DNA of 35,640 bases from Synergistaceae bacterium (GCA_031269245.1 JAISZL010000095.1:1-35640), one strand, 5' to 3'; counted from the stretch's first letter, positions 1 to 8,073 are shown. Program-made: numbers and translations. Notes: generated by a model not told the origin, from the letters alone.

Positions 1-225
1 GCCATGGTCAAGGCGGCCAACGTCAACCTGATCGGCAAGGTGCACGTCGGGGGCGGGCTGGTGACCGTCATGGTGCGCGGCGACGTGGGCGCCGTGAAGG
101 CCGCGACGGACGCCGGCGCAGCCGCCGCGGCGAAGGTGGGGGAGCTGGTGTCGGTGCACGTGATACCGCGCCCGCATGGCGAGGTGGAGTGCATACTCCC
201 CACGCTGGAGCAGAGCGTTAAATAA
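1..225 (+). CDS. BMC shell hexamer protein (PduA/EutM type), 5' end outside window
   Basis: This is a bacterial microcompartment shell protein with a single BMC domain. Six copies form a hexagonal tile with a central pore for small metabolites. The visible 74 residues cover most of the fold: the VKAANV helix, [22 protein letters not shown] and the end [14 protein letters not shown], all typical of the PduA/EutM/CsoS1 family. The family is usually about 90-100 residues and starts with a GMIETKG-like segment, which must lie left of base 1. The internal ATG at base 4 is therefore probably not the start. The stop codon abuts the next gene, so the two are co-transcribed. The family is clear; the exact paralogue is not. 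Confidence 0.93.
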   Translation, partial: AMVKAANVNLIGKVHVGGGLVTVMVRGDVGAVKAATDAGAAAAAKVGELVSVHVIPRPHGEVECILPTLEQSVK

Positions 226-243
226 ATGACCGGCAAGGGCTCC

Positions 244-975
244 ATGAATATACTGAACGAAAGTATGTTGAGGGCCTCCTTGCTGGATGAAGATGCCCGG
301 CGGTTTTGCGTGGAGCGGGGTACATTTGTCACCCCCCTGGCCAGGGAGTACCTGAGGGATCGCGGCATCGAGCTCGTCTTCGGCGGAGCCGGTGAGGGTA
401 TGCCGTACACCCCCATTGAATACAAGGGGGAGAGGACATTTGTGGACGCGCGGAGCGGAGCTGGGTTTGAGGAAAAACCCGAGAGGATGACCCATCTTTT
501 CGGCAATCAGCTCGTGCCCAAGACGCATCCCCGCATAGCGCTCAGGGGCAAGCTCGACACGCTTCAAAGCGAAATAATCCTGACGCAGGCCGAAGCGATC
601 GAGTCTGGAATGCCTCAACTGGTGCGGGATCTCGACGATCTGCTGGCGCTGGCCAGGGAGATAATGGGGGCAGAGGTCGCCGGCAGGGATTTGAGGCCGC
701 GGTCCCTCTTTGGATATGACTTGGACGAATTGAGGCACATGTCTCATCACGTCAAAGAGCACTTCGGGTTTCCGCACCCAGTGCCAAACTACGCGATGGG
801 GCGCACGGCCGCCCGCCTGAACCTGCTGCGGGCTGAGTCCCGTGAGGTCGAGCTCGCGGCGGAACATGCGTTCGGGGACGGGGAGCGGGCGGATATCCTG
901 ACGGCATTGAACCGATTGAGCAGCGCGATCTACGTGCTGCTCTGCCGTCTGCTGGATGGAGGGTATGGGAGGTGA
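244..975 (+). CDS. eutT: EutT-type ATP:cob(I)alamin adenosyltransferase
   Basis: Transfers the adenosyl group of ATP to cob(I)alamin, making coenzyme B12 for the enzyme of the compartment. EutT-family features in order are an N-terminal module (residues 1-35, ending TPLAREYLRDRGIELVF), KPERMTHLFGNQLVPKTHPRI, FRG/LRGKLD, an all-helical core, and the C-terminal ILTALNRLSSAIYVL segment. I chose the ATG at 244 because MNILNESMLRAS lines up with the family N-terminus; an ATG at 226 adds six residues. The CCxxC iron-binding cysteines of the enteric EutT are absent before the MTHL segment, so it may not use ferrous iron. It overlaps the start of pduL (GTGA at 972-975). The family is seen in sequence; cofactor independence is inferred. 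Confidence 0.85.
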   Translation: MNILNESMLRASLLDEDARRFCVERGTFVTPLAREYLRDRGIELVFGGAGEGMPYTPIEYKGERTFVDARSGAGFEEKPERMTHLFGNQLVPKTHPRIALRGKLDTLQSEIILTQAEAIESGMPQLVRDLDDLLALAREIMGAEVAGRDLRPRSLFGYDLDELRHMSHHVKEHFGFPHPVPNYAMGRTAARLNLLRAESREVELAAEHAFGDGERADILTALNRLSSAIYVLLCRLLDGGYGR

Positions 976-1856
976 GATCGTTGGCCAGCCCCGATATTGA
1001 GGCCGTGGTGGCCCGCGTTTTGGATCGTTTGGGAAATATTGGAAGTGTTGGAAATATTGCCGTTCCGAGAGGGCATCGAATCAAGGTCGAGGCGTCGGCG
1101 AGGCATGTGCACCTCACCGAGGAGGCTGTTTGGCGTCTCTTCGGCGAGGGCGCGAGCCTGAGAAAAATCAGGGAGCTCTCCCAGCCGGGCGAATTTTTAG
1201 CCGAACAGAGGGTGAAGCTGGTAACTCCTCGCGGGGAGCTGAGGGATGTGGCGGTGCTCGGGCCGTTGCGGAAATCCGTCCAGGTGGAGCTGTCCCGCAC
1301 GGATTGCAGGGCGCTCGGTGTGAACCCCCCGGTCAACCTGTCGGGCAATATGTCCGGCGCGGGGGATGTGTGCATCGTCGGGGGCCACGGGATAGCCGAG
1401 GCCCGAGGCAGCGTCATTGTCGCCCGCGCGCACGCGCATCTGAGGCCGGAGGACGCCAGGATGTACGGCCTTTCCGACGGGGATCACGCGAGAGTGGAGA
1501 TAAAGAGCGGGCGCCCCGTGACATTGAACGATGTGATAGTGAGGGTGCGCGATGACTTTTCGCCGGCCGTCCATATTGACTTCGATGAGGCCAACGCGTG
1601 CATGTTGGACGAATCCAGCGTCGCCCGCATCTACGGCGCCGCCGCTTGCGCGCTTCCAGTCAGCGGCGCGGATGCCGTCCCTCGGCGCGAGGTCCCGGAG
1701 GCGGTTTGCGAAGAAGCGCTGATTACGGAGGCCCTAGCGATGAAAATCGCGTCCCTCGGCGCGAACCGGAATATCGCGGTAGCTTCGCGAACCATCATAA
1801 CCCCATCCGCGAAGGACGTTTTCTCCTCGGCGAGGATAACCGTGGAGAGGATATGA
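972..1856 (+). CDS. pduL: PduL phosphate acyltransferase with extra C-terminal module
   Basis: Converts acyl-CoA and phosphate to acyl-phosphate and CoA inside the compartment, recycling CoA. Residues 1-20 (SPDIEAVVARVLDRLG) look like an amphipathic encapsulation helix. The PduL core spans about residues 36-210: VEASARHVHLTEE, RELSQPGEFLAEQRV, VAVLGPLRKSVQVELS, VNLSGNMSG and ARAHAHLRPEDA. The HVH and AHAH motifs supply the expected zinc ligands. At 294 residues it is longer than the usual roughly 210-220. The extra tail (about 235-294) carries EALITEALAMKIASLG and RTIITPSAKDVF, resembling the N-terminal module of the adjacent EutT. The GTG start overlaps the eutT stop and has a GGGAGG-like site. 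The core assignment is firm; the role of the tail is unknown. Confidence 0.92.
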   Translation: MRSLASPDIEAVVARVLDRLGNIGSVGNIAVPRGHRIKVEASARHVHLTEEAVWRLFGEGASLRKIRELSQPGEFLAEQRVKLVTPRGELRDVAVLGPLRKSVQVELSRTDCRALGVNPPVNLSGNMSGAGDVCIVGGHGIAEARGSVIVARAHAHLRPEDARMYGLSDGDHARVEIKSGRPVTLNDVIVRVRDDFSPAVHIDFDEANACMLDESSVARIYGAAACALPVSGADAVPRREVPEAVCEEALITEALAMKIASLGANRNIAVASRTIITPSAKDVFSSARITVERI

Positions 1857-1875
1857 GGAGGGTCGCCGCACTCTT

Positions 1876-2166
1876 ATGATAATTTGCAAGGTGGTAGGGC
1901 ACGTGTGGTCCACGAAGAAAGAGGAAGGCCTGGTCGGAATGAAATTGATGGTCGTCGGTGAGCTGGACGATGCCGGATGCGTCACGGGGAACCCCTTTGT
2001 GGCGGCCGACGTAGTGGGTTCGGGTGTCGGGGAGACCGTGCTGGTGGTCGAGGGCAGCTCCGCCAGAATAGCGGCGGGCGGCAATGACGTCCCCGTGGAT
2101 TGCACGATAGTGGGGATCATAGACACCGTTGAGGTCGAGCGCGAAAAAAAGGGTAACCGCGGATGA
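1876..2166 (+). CDS. eutN: EutN/CcmL-type microcompartment vertex protein
   Basis: Forms pentamers that cap the vertices of the polyhedral shell. The 96-residue protein shows the BMV fold signatures: MIICKVVGHVWSTKKEEGLVGMKLMVV at the start, then DDAGCVTGNPFVAADVVGSGVGETVLVVEGSSAR and a final PVDCTIVGIIDTVEV. Length and order match the family. The ATG lies about 15 bases after an AGGAGG, farther than ideal. Its stop overlaps the start of pduS (ATGA), suggesting translational coupling. No unusual residues are seen. Confidence 0.95.
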   Translation: MIICKVVGHVWSTKKEEGLVGMKLMVVGELDDAGCVTGNPFVAADVVGSGVGETVLVVEGSSARIAAGGNDVPVDCTIVGIIDTVEVEREKKGNRG

Positions 2167-3527
2167 ACGATGTTTCCGAACTGATAAGGAGCGCGGGAGT
2201 CGTCGGATGCGGCGGGGCTGGGTTCCCAACATACGCCAAACTGCAGGGGCGCGTCGAGTATTTTATAGCGAACGGGGCGGAGTGCGAGCCGCTGCTTCAG
2301 ACCGACAGATACATAATGAGGCATTGCCCCGACGAGGTAGTGTCGGCGCTGGCCCGTGTCGGCGAAGCGGCTGGCGCCTCGCGCTGCGTCGTCGCGCTCA
2401 AGGAGACTTACGCGGAGGAGATAGAGGCCATCTCCTCCGGCATCGGGAGAACGGGCGCTCCCGTCACGGTCTGCGCGATGAGGAGCTTTTACCCCGCCGG
2501 GGATGAACAGGCGGTGGTCCGCGAGGTCACCGGCAGGGTCGTTCCTCCCGGCGGTATCCCCATTGACGTCGGCTGCGCTGTGTCAAACGCGGCCACATTG
2601 CTGGCCGCGTTTGACGCCATGAACGGCAGGCCCTTCACGCGTAAGTTTCTGACGGTGAGCGGGGAGGTGCGCAGCCCCGCCATAGTCAGCGCGCCCGTCG
2701 GCACACCGCTTTCGGACTGCCTTTCGCTGGCTGGGGGGGCTTCGGCGGACGACTATTGCGTCCTGCTGGGCGGGCCGATGATGGGCAGGATAATCTCGAA
2801 GGAGGAGACGGGCGCGGAGCGCGTGACCAAAACCACGTCAGGCGTGATCATTCTCCCCAGGGACAATCGCCTCTCCGCCGCGCAGAGCCTCAGCGACAGG
2901 CAAATCTCGGTCAGGGCGAGGGCGGCGTGCATACGATGCAGCCAGTGCACGGATCTCTGCCCCCGTTATTTGTTGGGGCACCCGCTGGAACCGCACAAGA
3001 TAATGAGGAGACTAGCCCTGTGCGGCGACCTGCGCGAACTGCCGCTCGACGAGCCCGTCGTCAGGTCGGCGGCGCTGTGCTGCGAATGCGGCATCTGCGA
3101 ACTGGTCGCCTGCCCCATGAATTTGCAGCCCCGGCGAGTCAACGCGGCGCTGCGGAGACGGTTGTCGTCCGAGGGGATTCGTTACCGGAGGGGAGAGGGG
3201 CAGCGCGAGGCGCATCCGCTGCGGGACATGCGGAAGATTCCCTCGGAGCGAGCGGCGGCTCGCGCCGGGGTGGCGCGATACAAGCATATCCATATCGACA
3301 GCTTGGCTGAGGCCCATCCGCACACCGTGTTCATATCCATGTCACAGCACATCGGAGCGCCGTGCGTCCCCGTGGTCGAGGATGGGGTGCGTGTGCGGGC
3401 GGGGGATCTGATAGCGTCTTCTCCAGTGGGAAATCTGGGGAGCAATATCCATGCCAGCATAGATGGCGTCGTCGCCATCCTGGAAAGTTCAATCGCGATT
3501 TCATCCGGAGGGAGTCATAAGGGATGA
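2163..3527 (+). CDS. pduS: PduS-like cobalamin reductase (flavin/Fe-S, RnfC-like)
   Basis: A flavin- and iron-sulfur-containing electron carrier that reduces cobalamin for the adenosyltransferase and may pass electrons across the shell. Seen in order: the RnfC/NuoF-like nucleotide-flavin region (VVGCGGAGFPTYAK at about 13-26, NGAECEP at 38-43), an SLBB-like stretch with SGEVRSPAIV, and two [4Fe-4S] motifs. The first is Cys256-x2-Cys259-x2-Cys262-x3-Cys266-Pro; the second is Cys306-x2-Cys309-x2-Cys312-x4-Cys317-Pro. A C-terminal barrel-sandwich-like domain follows (about 375-454). The length of 454 is normal for the family. It overlaps both neighbours by 4 bases. The next gene encodes its usual shell partner PduT. 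Confidence 0.93.
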   Translation: MNDVSELIRSAGVVGCGGAGFPTYAKLQGRVEYFIANGAECEPLLQTDRYIMRHCPDEVVSALARVGEAAGASRCVVALKETYAEEIEAISSGIGRTGAPVTVCAMRSFYPAGDEQAVVREVTGRVVPPGGIPIDVGCAVSNAATLLAAFDAMNGRPFTRKFLTVSGEVRSPAIVSAPVGTPLSDCLSLAGGASADDYCVLLGGPMMGRIISKEETGAERVTKTTSGVIILPRDNRLSAAQSLSDRQISVRARAACIRCSQCTDLCPRYLLGHPLEPHKIMRRLALCGDLRELPLDEPVVRSAALCCECGICELVACPMNLQPRRVNAALRRRLSSEGIRYRRGEGQREAHPLRDMRKIPSERAAARAGVARYKHIHIDSLAEAHPHTVFISMSQHIGAPCVPVVEDGVRVRAGDLIASSPVGNLGSNIHASIDGVVAILESSIAISSGGSHKG

Positions 3528-4072
3528 CGAGCTCTATTGGCTTTATCGAATTGTCAAGCATCGCCAAGGGAATAGAGGTGGCCGACACCGTGCTCAAAGC
3601 GGCGGAGGTGGCGCTTGTGCTGGCCCACCCCACCTGTCCCGGCAAGTACAGCGTTTTGTTCTCGGGGGACACGGCCGCCGTGGCTTCGTCGCTCGTTGCC
3701 GGAGAGTTGACGGGAGGCCCGCTCGTGGTGGACTCCGTCGTAATTCCAAACATCCACGCCGACGTGCTGCGCGCCATAGGCATGAGCGTCGCGCCCAAGG
3801 CCCTGAACGCGGTGGGCGTGATGGAATTTTTCAGCATTACGGCCGCGATACACGCGGCGGACGCCGCGGTCAAGGCGGCGGACGTGGAGCTGATCGACGT
3901 GCGACTCGGCACGGGCATAGGGGGCAAATCCTTCGTCGTATTGACCGGAGACGTGGCGGCGGTGACCGAGTCGGTCAATTGCGGCGCGCGCGCAGAAGGG
4001 GAAAAGGGTCTTCTGGTCGCCAGCGTGGTGATACCGAATCCGAGCCCGGAATTGTTCGAGGCGCTGCTTTAG
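3524..4072 (+). CDS. pduT: PduT-like tandem-BMC shell trimer with Fe-S site
   Basis: A shell protein with two BMC domains in tandem (about residues 4-85 and 97-178), forming pseudo-hexameric trimers. PduT trimers carry a [4Fe-4S] cluster on the three-fold axis, held by one cysteine per chain. Here Cys38 sits in HPTCPGKY, the same position and motif as in known PduT, so an electron conduit is likely. It is coded directly after PduS with an ATGA overlap, matching the proposed PduS-PduT electron route. It is the last recognisable shell gene; about 50 bases separate it from the AAA+ gene. Confidence 0.93.
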   Translation: MTSSIGFIELSSIAKGIEVADTVLKAAEVALVLAHPTCPGKYSVLFSGDTAAVASSLVAGELTGGPLVVDSVVIPNIHADVLRAIGMSVAPKALNAVGVMEFFSITAAIHAADAAVKAADVELIDVRLGTGIGGKSFVVLTGDVAAVTESVNCGARAEGEKGLLVASVVIPNPSPELFEALL

Positions 4073-4123
4073 GGAAACAATGTTTTCTTAAGTCCGTGCG
4101 GTTTTAAATAAGGGGGGGTATGT

Positions 4124-5140
4124 TTGTCCGGCAAAAATATATTTTCGCGCCTTGACACCTCCAAGGTGCCCTCGCTGGTCGGCGGGGACGCGCGGAGGCG
4201 TTTCGCGCAGTGCAAGTCGCTGCTTGACAGCACGTCGTGGCCGCTTTATTTCATCGGTCCGTCAGGCTCCGGCAAGACGTTGATGGCGATGAACCTGGCG
4301 AAGAGCTACAGCGAGGAGAGGCGCGTCCCCAGCTATTACGTTCAACTGAGCCCCGAGATGACCAAGACCAACCTGATACTCGGGTTGAGGCTCGTCGACG
4401 GAAGCCTGAAGGTGACGGACGGGGTCGTAGCCGATTGTATGCGGCGAGGAGGGATCATTGTGGTGGACGAGGCGACGCACACCACGCACGAGCTCCTGCT
4501 GATGCTGAACAGCGTGCTCGACCGAACCTCGGTGACGTCGGTCGGAGACGAGATCGTCTACTCGGCAGACACGTTCCGCGTGATTTTTTGCGGCAACGAC
4601 AGCAGCTACGCGGGCAACGTCCGCCTGCCGCAGAGCTTTGCCCAGAGGCTGGCCGCGTTTTATTTCGAGTACCCCTCGTTCGAGTCCGAGCTGGAGATAA
4701 CGAAACGCATTGTCACTAACGAGTGCGGCTTGCCGATGACCGTGCCGGACTGCGTCACGAGGTACGTCGTGGCGACGGCCAGGATCGTTCGCTCCGGCCA
4801 ATACCCGCTCAGCGCGCGCAACGCCGCCATAATCGTGGTCATGCTCAACCTCATGGAACGCGCGCGCGGCGGCATGGACCCATATTTCACGAACGAGGAC
4901 ACGGCGGAGGCTAAAAGGCGCGCCGCGGCCTCCAGGATATTTCAGGTCGACGACGGGGCGCTGTCACTGCAATTGCTTTTGGACCGCGAGGTGACGGAGT
5001 TTCATCAGTTCGTGTCGGACGTCGGGGTCGAAAATTTCCGCCAGGCCTTTTTATCCGGCAGCATGTACTATCTGGACGTCGACGGCTTGGAGCTCAACCA
5101 AGAGACTGTGCGCAGCACGGTCGCGAATATGGTCATATGA
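4124..5140 (+). CDS. MoxR/CbbQ/NorQ-type AAA+ ATPase
   Basis: An ATPase of the MoxR clade, whose members work with VWA proteins to activate or load cofactors into partner enzymes (CbbQ-CbbO for Rubisco, NorQ-NorD for nitric oxide reductase). Seen: Walker A FIGPSGSGKTLMA (about 43-55), Walker B IIVVDEATH (111-119), sensor-1 asparagine in VIFCGNDSS (about 153-161) and the helical lid including YPLSARNAAIIVVML. The length of 338 is usual. The start is read as TTG at 4124 after an A+GGGGGGG run; no in-frame ATG fits better. It lies on the same strand as the BMC genes and just ahead of the VWA gene. The clade is clear; the target is inferred to be a compartment enzyme. Confidence 0.85.
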   Translation: MSGKNIFSRLDTSKVPSLVGGDARRRFAQCKSLLDSTSWPLYFIGPSGSGKTLMAMNLAKSYSEERRVPSYYVQLSPEMTKTNLILGLRLVDGSLKVTDGVVADCMRRGGIIVVDEATHTTHELLLMLNSVLDRTSVTSVGDEIVYSADTFRVIFCGNDSSYAGNVRLPQSFAQRLAAFYFEYPSFESELEITKRIVTNECGLPMTVPDCVTRYVVATARIVRSGQYPLSARNAAIIVVMLNLMERARGGMDPYFTNEDTAEAKRRAAASRIFQVDDGALSLQLLLDREVTEFHQFVSDVGVENFRQAFLSGSMYYLDVDGLELNQETVRSTVANMVI

Positions 5141-5159
5141 TCCGCTCTCTTGCGGCGGA

Positions 5160-6692
5160 TTGAAGTGGGAGGAAACCGCCATCTTTATCAATCCGCTTCT
5201 CCTGGTCCCGGACAAAAAGGTCAGAGTGAACGAGGATTTTGAATCCGACTCGGAAAATCCCACCTACATGGAGATCCATATGGATCGTTCATTCGACCCT
5301 GGTAAAATCACACGGGACAATTTCACGGAGCAGAACTTGATTTTCGAGCTTTGGCTCAACGTCAGGAGGATCGAGTATTTTTACAGGCGCTCCAGGATCG
5401 AAAAGCGCGCGGCCTTCGATGATTTCAAGTTCGCCTTCCTGGTGAAGGAGCTCGCCCTGATACGCTGCGGCACGGTCGAGTTCATGCGCCTGATCCCTCC
5501 AGGGCCTCCGTACTCCGGCAACCAGGTCTGGGAGTACATTTTCAGCCTGCTCGAGCTGAGAAGGTCCCGATACCGCCTCTCATGCGAGTTGCCGGCGTTT
5601 TCCAGGTATGCGGCCATCTACAGCGCGTGCGTGCGCAAGCACATATCCATGGAGATGATTTCCCGCCGAGTGGAGCGCTTCGAGCACGCGCTGGCGGAGT
5701 TCAGCCGGGCCAAGGACATGCTCGAAGAGCTGTACGCTCTGGCCGCCTTGAACCGCGTGCCGGAGGGGAGCGGCTTGTCCGAGTACGCCCTTCCTTTCCT
5801 GCTCGCCGCCGAACACGGGGACATATTCACCAGCTCCCAAGCCGCGACCGCCATTTACAACTACATCCTCATGCCAAACGAGTATCACGGGATGTTCAAA
5901 TTTCGTTTCAGTGACTTTGTGGAGGAGACCGAGGAGATTTTGGACGACAGCTCCTCGGAGGAGCTTCCTGAAATAAAGGAGGACGACGCCGTTGGCTTCT
6001 ACCGGGATGTCTTGATAAAACGGATGGAGAATATAGTGAGAATCCGCAATGTATTCAAGAGAATTTTCACTATGACGGAGCAGACGGAGGTCTTTGACGG
6101 TGACGTGGATTTGCGGAAGCAGCAGCGGTTGTACATTAGCTCGTTGACGGCGGAGGAGGACCGCGCGTTCCTCCAAAGGCGTTTCAAGTCAACGACGATG
6201 GACGTCGTGGTGGTGAGGGACATAAGTTTCTCCACGGACTTGTACAAGCTGGAATACGCCGAGGCGATAGTGGCAATTCTGGCGTCGCTCGACGCCATAG
6301 CGTCGGTGCGGACGGCTCAGATTGATTTCTCCGATTTCGCGGTGCTGAACAAGGGTTTCGATCAGAGGGCGCGCGACGCCGCCGTAGCCCCGCGCGCCTT
6401 TGGCGGCACGCTCATGGGGAGCGCGCTCGAATTGGTGGGAGGATTCTCCTTCAGGGCCGCACGGAGGCTAGTCTTCATAGTGACTGACGGCGAGATCGAG
6501 GACATGGCCGATTGCTCGGAGAGGATGAAGCACCTCTCGTCGCTTCAGGGCTTGCGTTTTTTCACGATCCACATCACTCCGGAAATTTACGGAGACAGGC
6601 TGGACGTCACTGGCACCCATGCGGTTTGTGGTTTCAACACGCTCGACAGGGCGTTGTATCACGTTCTTATGAGGGAGCTCAGGGGCAGATGA
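5160..6692 (+). CDS. VWA-domain protein, CbbO/NorD/CoxE-like partner of the AAA+ ATPase
   Basis: A 510-residue protein with a long helical N-terminal part (about 1-340) and a C-terminal von Willebrand A domain (about 345-500). The metal-ion-dependent adhesion site is complete: D-I-S-F-S near residue 354 (DxSxS), a Thr in GGTLMGSALEL, and Asp in IVTDGEIED near 441. This is the layout of CbbO, NorD and CoxE, which bridge a MoxR ATPase to its substrate enzyme. An acidic linker (SSSEELPEIKEDD) precedes the VWA part. The start is taken as TTG at 5160; a stronger ribosome-binding-like GGGAGG lies just inside, so the exact start is unsure. Its stop overlaps the next start (ATGA at 6689-6692). Confidence 0.8.
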   Translation: MKWEETAIFINPLLLVPDKKVRVNEDFESDSENPTYMEIHMDRSFDPGKITRDNFTEQNLIFELWLNVRRIEYFYRRSRIEKRAAFDDFKFAFLVKELALIRCGTVEFMRLIPPGPPYSGNQVWEYIFSLLELRRSRYRLSCELPAFSRYAAIYSACVRKHISMEMISRRVERFEHALAEFSRAKDMLEELYALAALNRVPEGSGLSEYALPFLLAAEHGDIFTSSQAATAIYNYILMPNEYHGMFKFRFSDFVEETEEILDDSSSEELPEIKEDDAVGFYRDVLIKRMENIVRIRNVFKRIFTMTEQTEVFDGDVDLRKQQRLYISSLTAEEDRAFLQRRFKSTTMDVVVVRDISFSTDLYKLEYAEAIVAILASLDAIASVRTAQIDFSDFAVLNKGFDQRARDAAVAPRAFGGTLMGSALELVGGFSFRAARRLVFIVTDGEIEDMADCSERMKHLSSLQGLRFFTIHITPEIYGDRLDVTGTHAVCGFNTLDRALYHVLMRELRGR

Positions 6693-7234
6693 ACTGTCCT
6701 CACGGGAAAAAAATCGTGCCGGTCTTCCAATACGGCGTCAGGCTGTTCACCCATGAAAATGGGGACATATGCGACTTGTGCGGCTCGTTGGACGCAAACT
6801 GCGAGGGGATCGCGCTGGCGAATATGAGGGGCGCGCTTGCCAGCGTGTCCTGGGGCGAGCATATGTCGAGGGTGGCGTATTCTTCCTACAAGGTGTCGGC
6901 GGATGCGCGTTTTTTCTGGATGGAAGGGCTGTGCTCCCTTGACGCGGCCGGGTTCACCCAGAAATTCACGCCTGTACGAATGGCGCTTATGAGCGAGGAT
7001 GAGGCGGCGCTTTCAGGATTGTACCTGATGGAGCTCTACTACGCCTTCCGCGGCATCTCCGGCAGAATAAACGCGGCGAATGAGGCCGTCGCGGAGTCTC
7101 CTCTTTATATTTTTCTGGGGTCATTGGGAGCGCCGCGAGTCATTCCTCATGAGAACGAGGTGACCAGAGCGTATGCTTTGACGATGAACGAACGGTTCGC
7201 CAGGTTCAAGAACGTGTTCCGCATCCCCGTTTGA
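6689..7234 (+). CDS. Unrecognised protein with CxH...CxxC N-terminus
   Basis: A 181-residue protein whose function I do not recognise. It begins MNCPHGKKIVPVFQYG, and a CDLC follows near residues 28-31, so Cys3, His5 and two later cysteines could bind zinc. The rest is mixed helical, with no signal peptide or membrane segment, and contains SGLYLMELYYAFRGISGRINAANEAV. The ATG overlaps the stop of the VWA gene, so the product is probably made with it and acts in the same complex. It is the last gene of the run and meets a minus-strand gene head-on at 7245. No other Cys-rich motif is seen. A structural or adaptor role is possible but unproven. Confidence 0.7.
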   Translation: MNCPHGKKIVPVFQYGVRLFTHENGDICDLCGSLDANCEGIALANMRGALASVSWGEHMSRVAYSSYKVSADARFFWMEGLCSLDAAGFTQKFTPVRMALMSEDEAALSGLYLMELYYAFRGISGRINAANEAVAESPLYIFLGSLGAPRVIPHENEVTRAYALTMNERFARFKNVFRIPV

Positions 7235-7244
7235 CACCGATAAA

Positions 7245-7679
7245 TCAGGTATTCTTCGTATAATCGCGTATTATCTCCAGTGCCTCGGCGGGATTTTCCA
7301 CGTCCTTCAGAAGGATGTCCAGCTTGAAGCGAGACTCGAGATCCCTCTCGACGATGTAAGGGACGGTCTCTCCCCACAGGGCGAGCACGCCGCGGCCGCC
7401 CAGCAGGTCTATAGCTTCGTCAGCCATGGTGAGCGCGTACACCGCCCTCGCCCCGGCGCAAATCGCCAGGAAGGCAGAGGCACGCCCTACCACGCGGTCG
7501 CCTATGACCGCGCCGCGCGGCGGGAGCGCGTCCGTCTCCAGCAGAGTCAAAAGGGGGGCGAGACCGTGTTCGTCCGAGTAGTGCGCCATCTTGTTCCCAT
7601 CTATGACGACGAGCGTCTTTCCCCCGTGCGTCAGCGCCACCCTGGCCCTGTTGGCCGCTTTGTAGATAACTTCGTCCAT
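7245..7679 (-). CDS. DUF1893 family protein
   Basis: A 144-residue protein of the DUF1893 family (TM1506 type), which has a cytidine-deaminase-like fold but no assigned reaction. Family features seen: GGKTLVVIDGNKMAHYSDEHGLAPLLTLLE near the start and GAVIGDRVVGRASAFLAICAGARAVYALTMADEAIDLL in the middle. A GAGGTGAC sequence lies just ahead of the ATG. It lies downstream of the amidase genes on the same strand but is separated from them by a 15-bp perfect hairpin (7721-7762), so it may be expressed only by read-through or from its own promoter. Confidence 0.8.
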   Translation of the reverse strand: MDEVIYKAANRARVALTHGGKTLVVIDGNKMAHYSDEHGLAPLLTLLETDALPPRGAVIGDRVVGRASAFLAICAGARAVYALTMADEAIDLLGGRGVLALWGETVPYIVERDLESRFKLDILLKDVENPAEALEIIRDYTKNT

Positions 7680-7720
7680 TGTCAGTCACCTCGCAAAATC
7701 TTAAAAGTTTTTATTATTAT

Positions 7721-7762
7721 CGCACGGGCGGCCGTGGTTGTTTAAAAACGGCCGCCCGTGCG
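7721..7762 (-). terminator. 15-bp GC-rich hairpin after the amidase operon
   Basis: CGCACGGGCGGCCGT (7721-7735) is perfectly repeated in reverse complement at 7748-7762, with a 12-base loop. It sits between the 78-residue gene and the DUF1893 gene, both on the minus strand. On that strand the stem is followed by AT-rich sequence (ATAATAATAAAAACTTTT), not an immediate T run. It is either a terminator of lower efficiency or an mRNA-stabilising hairpin. Confidence 0.6.
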
Positions 7763-7788
7763 ATATCCTGGAGATCCGCCGCTAAAAA

Positions 7789-8025
7789 TTAAAACTTGGT
7801 GACGGAACCTATCAGAGCGTTGAAGAATTGGCTCTTATTCTCGAACTCGTTTATCTTTATGTCTTTGCAGTACTCCTCCAGCGTGATTTTTTTGTCGAAA
7901 TCGACCTGGATCTGTTCCTTGCCGGCTTTCTCGATGAGGGATTTTTTTGTTATGGGGAAGGATACCCCTGTCTTGGAGAAAGCTTTTACGACGTTATGCC
8001 CTGCTGCGACATAGAACTTTTTCAT
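7789..8025 (-). CDS. Small unknown protein of the amidase operon
   Basis: A 78-residue, Lys-rich soluble protein starting MKKFYVAAGHNVVKAFSKTG and ending in FFNALIGSVTKF. No known domain is recognised and there is no signal peptide or membrane helix. A perfect AGGAGG lies eight or nine bases ahead of the ATG, which makes real translation likely. It follows the amidase gene by about 50 bases on the same strand and precedes the hairpin at 7721-7762, so it appears to be the last gene of the amidase operon. It may be an accessory or regulatory subunit, but that is inference from position only. Confidence 0.72.
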   Translation of the reverse strand: MKKFYVAAGHNVVKAFSKTGVSFPITKKSLIEKAGKEQIQVDFDKKITLEEYCKDIKINEFENKSQFFNALIGSVTKF

Positions 8026-8073
8026 ACTGTAGGCCTCCTATTCTGGGTTGTTCAAAGAATCAAGGGACAGTGC

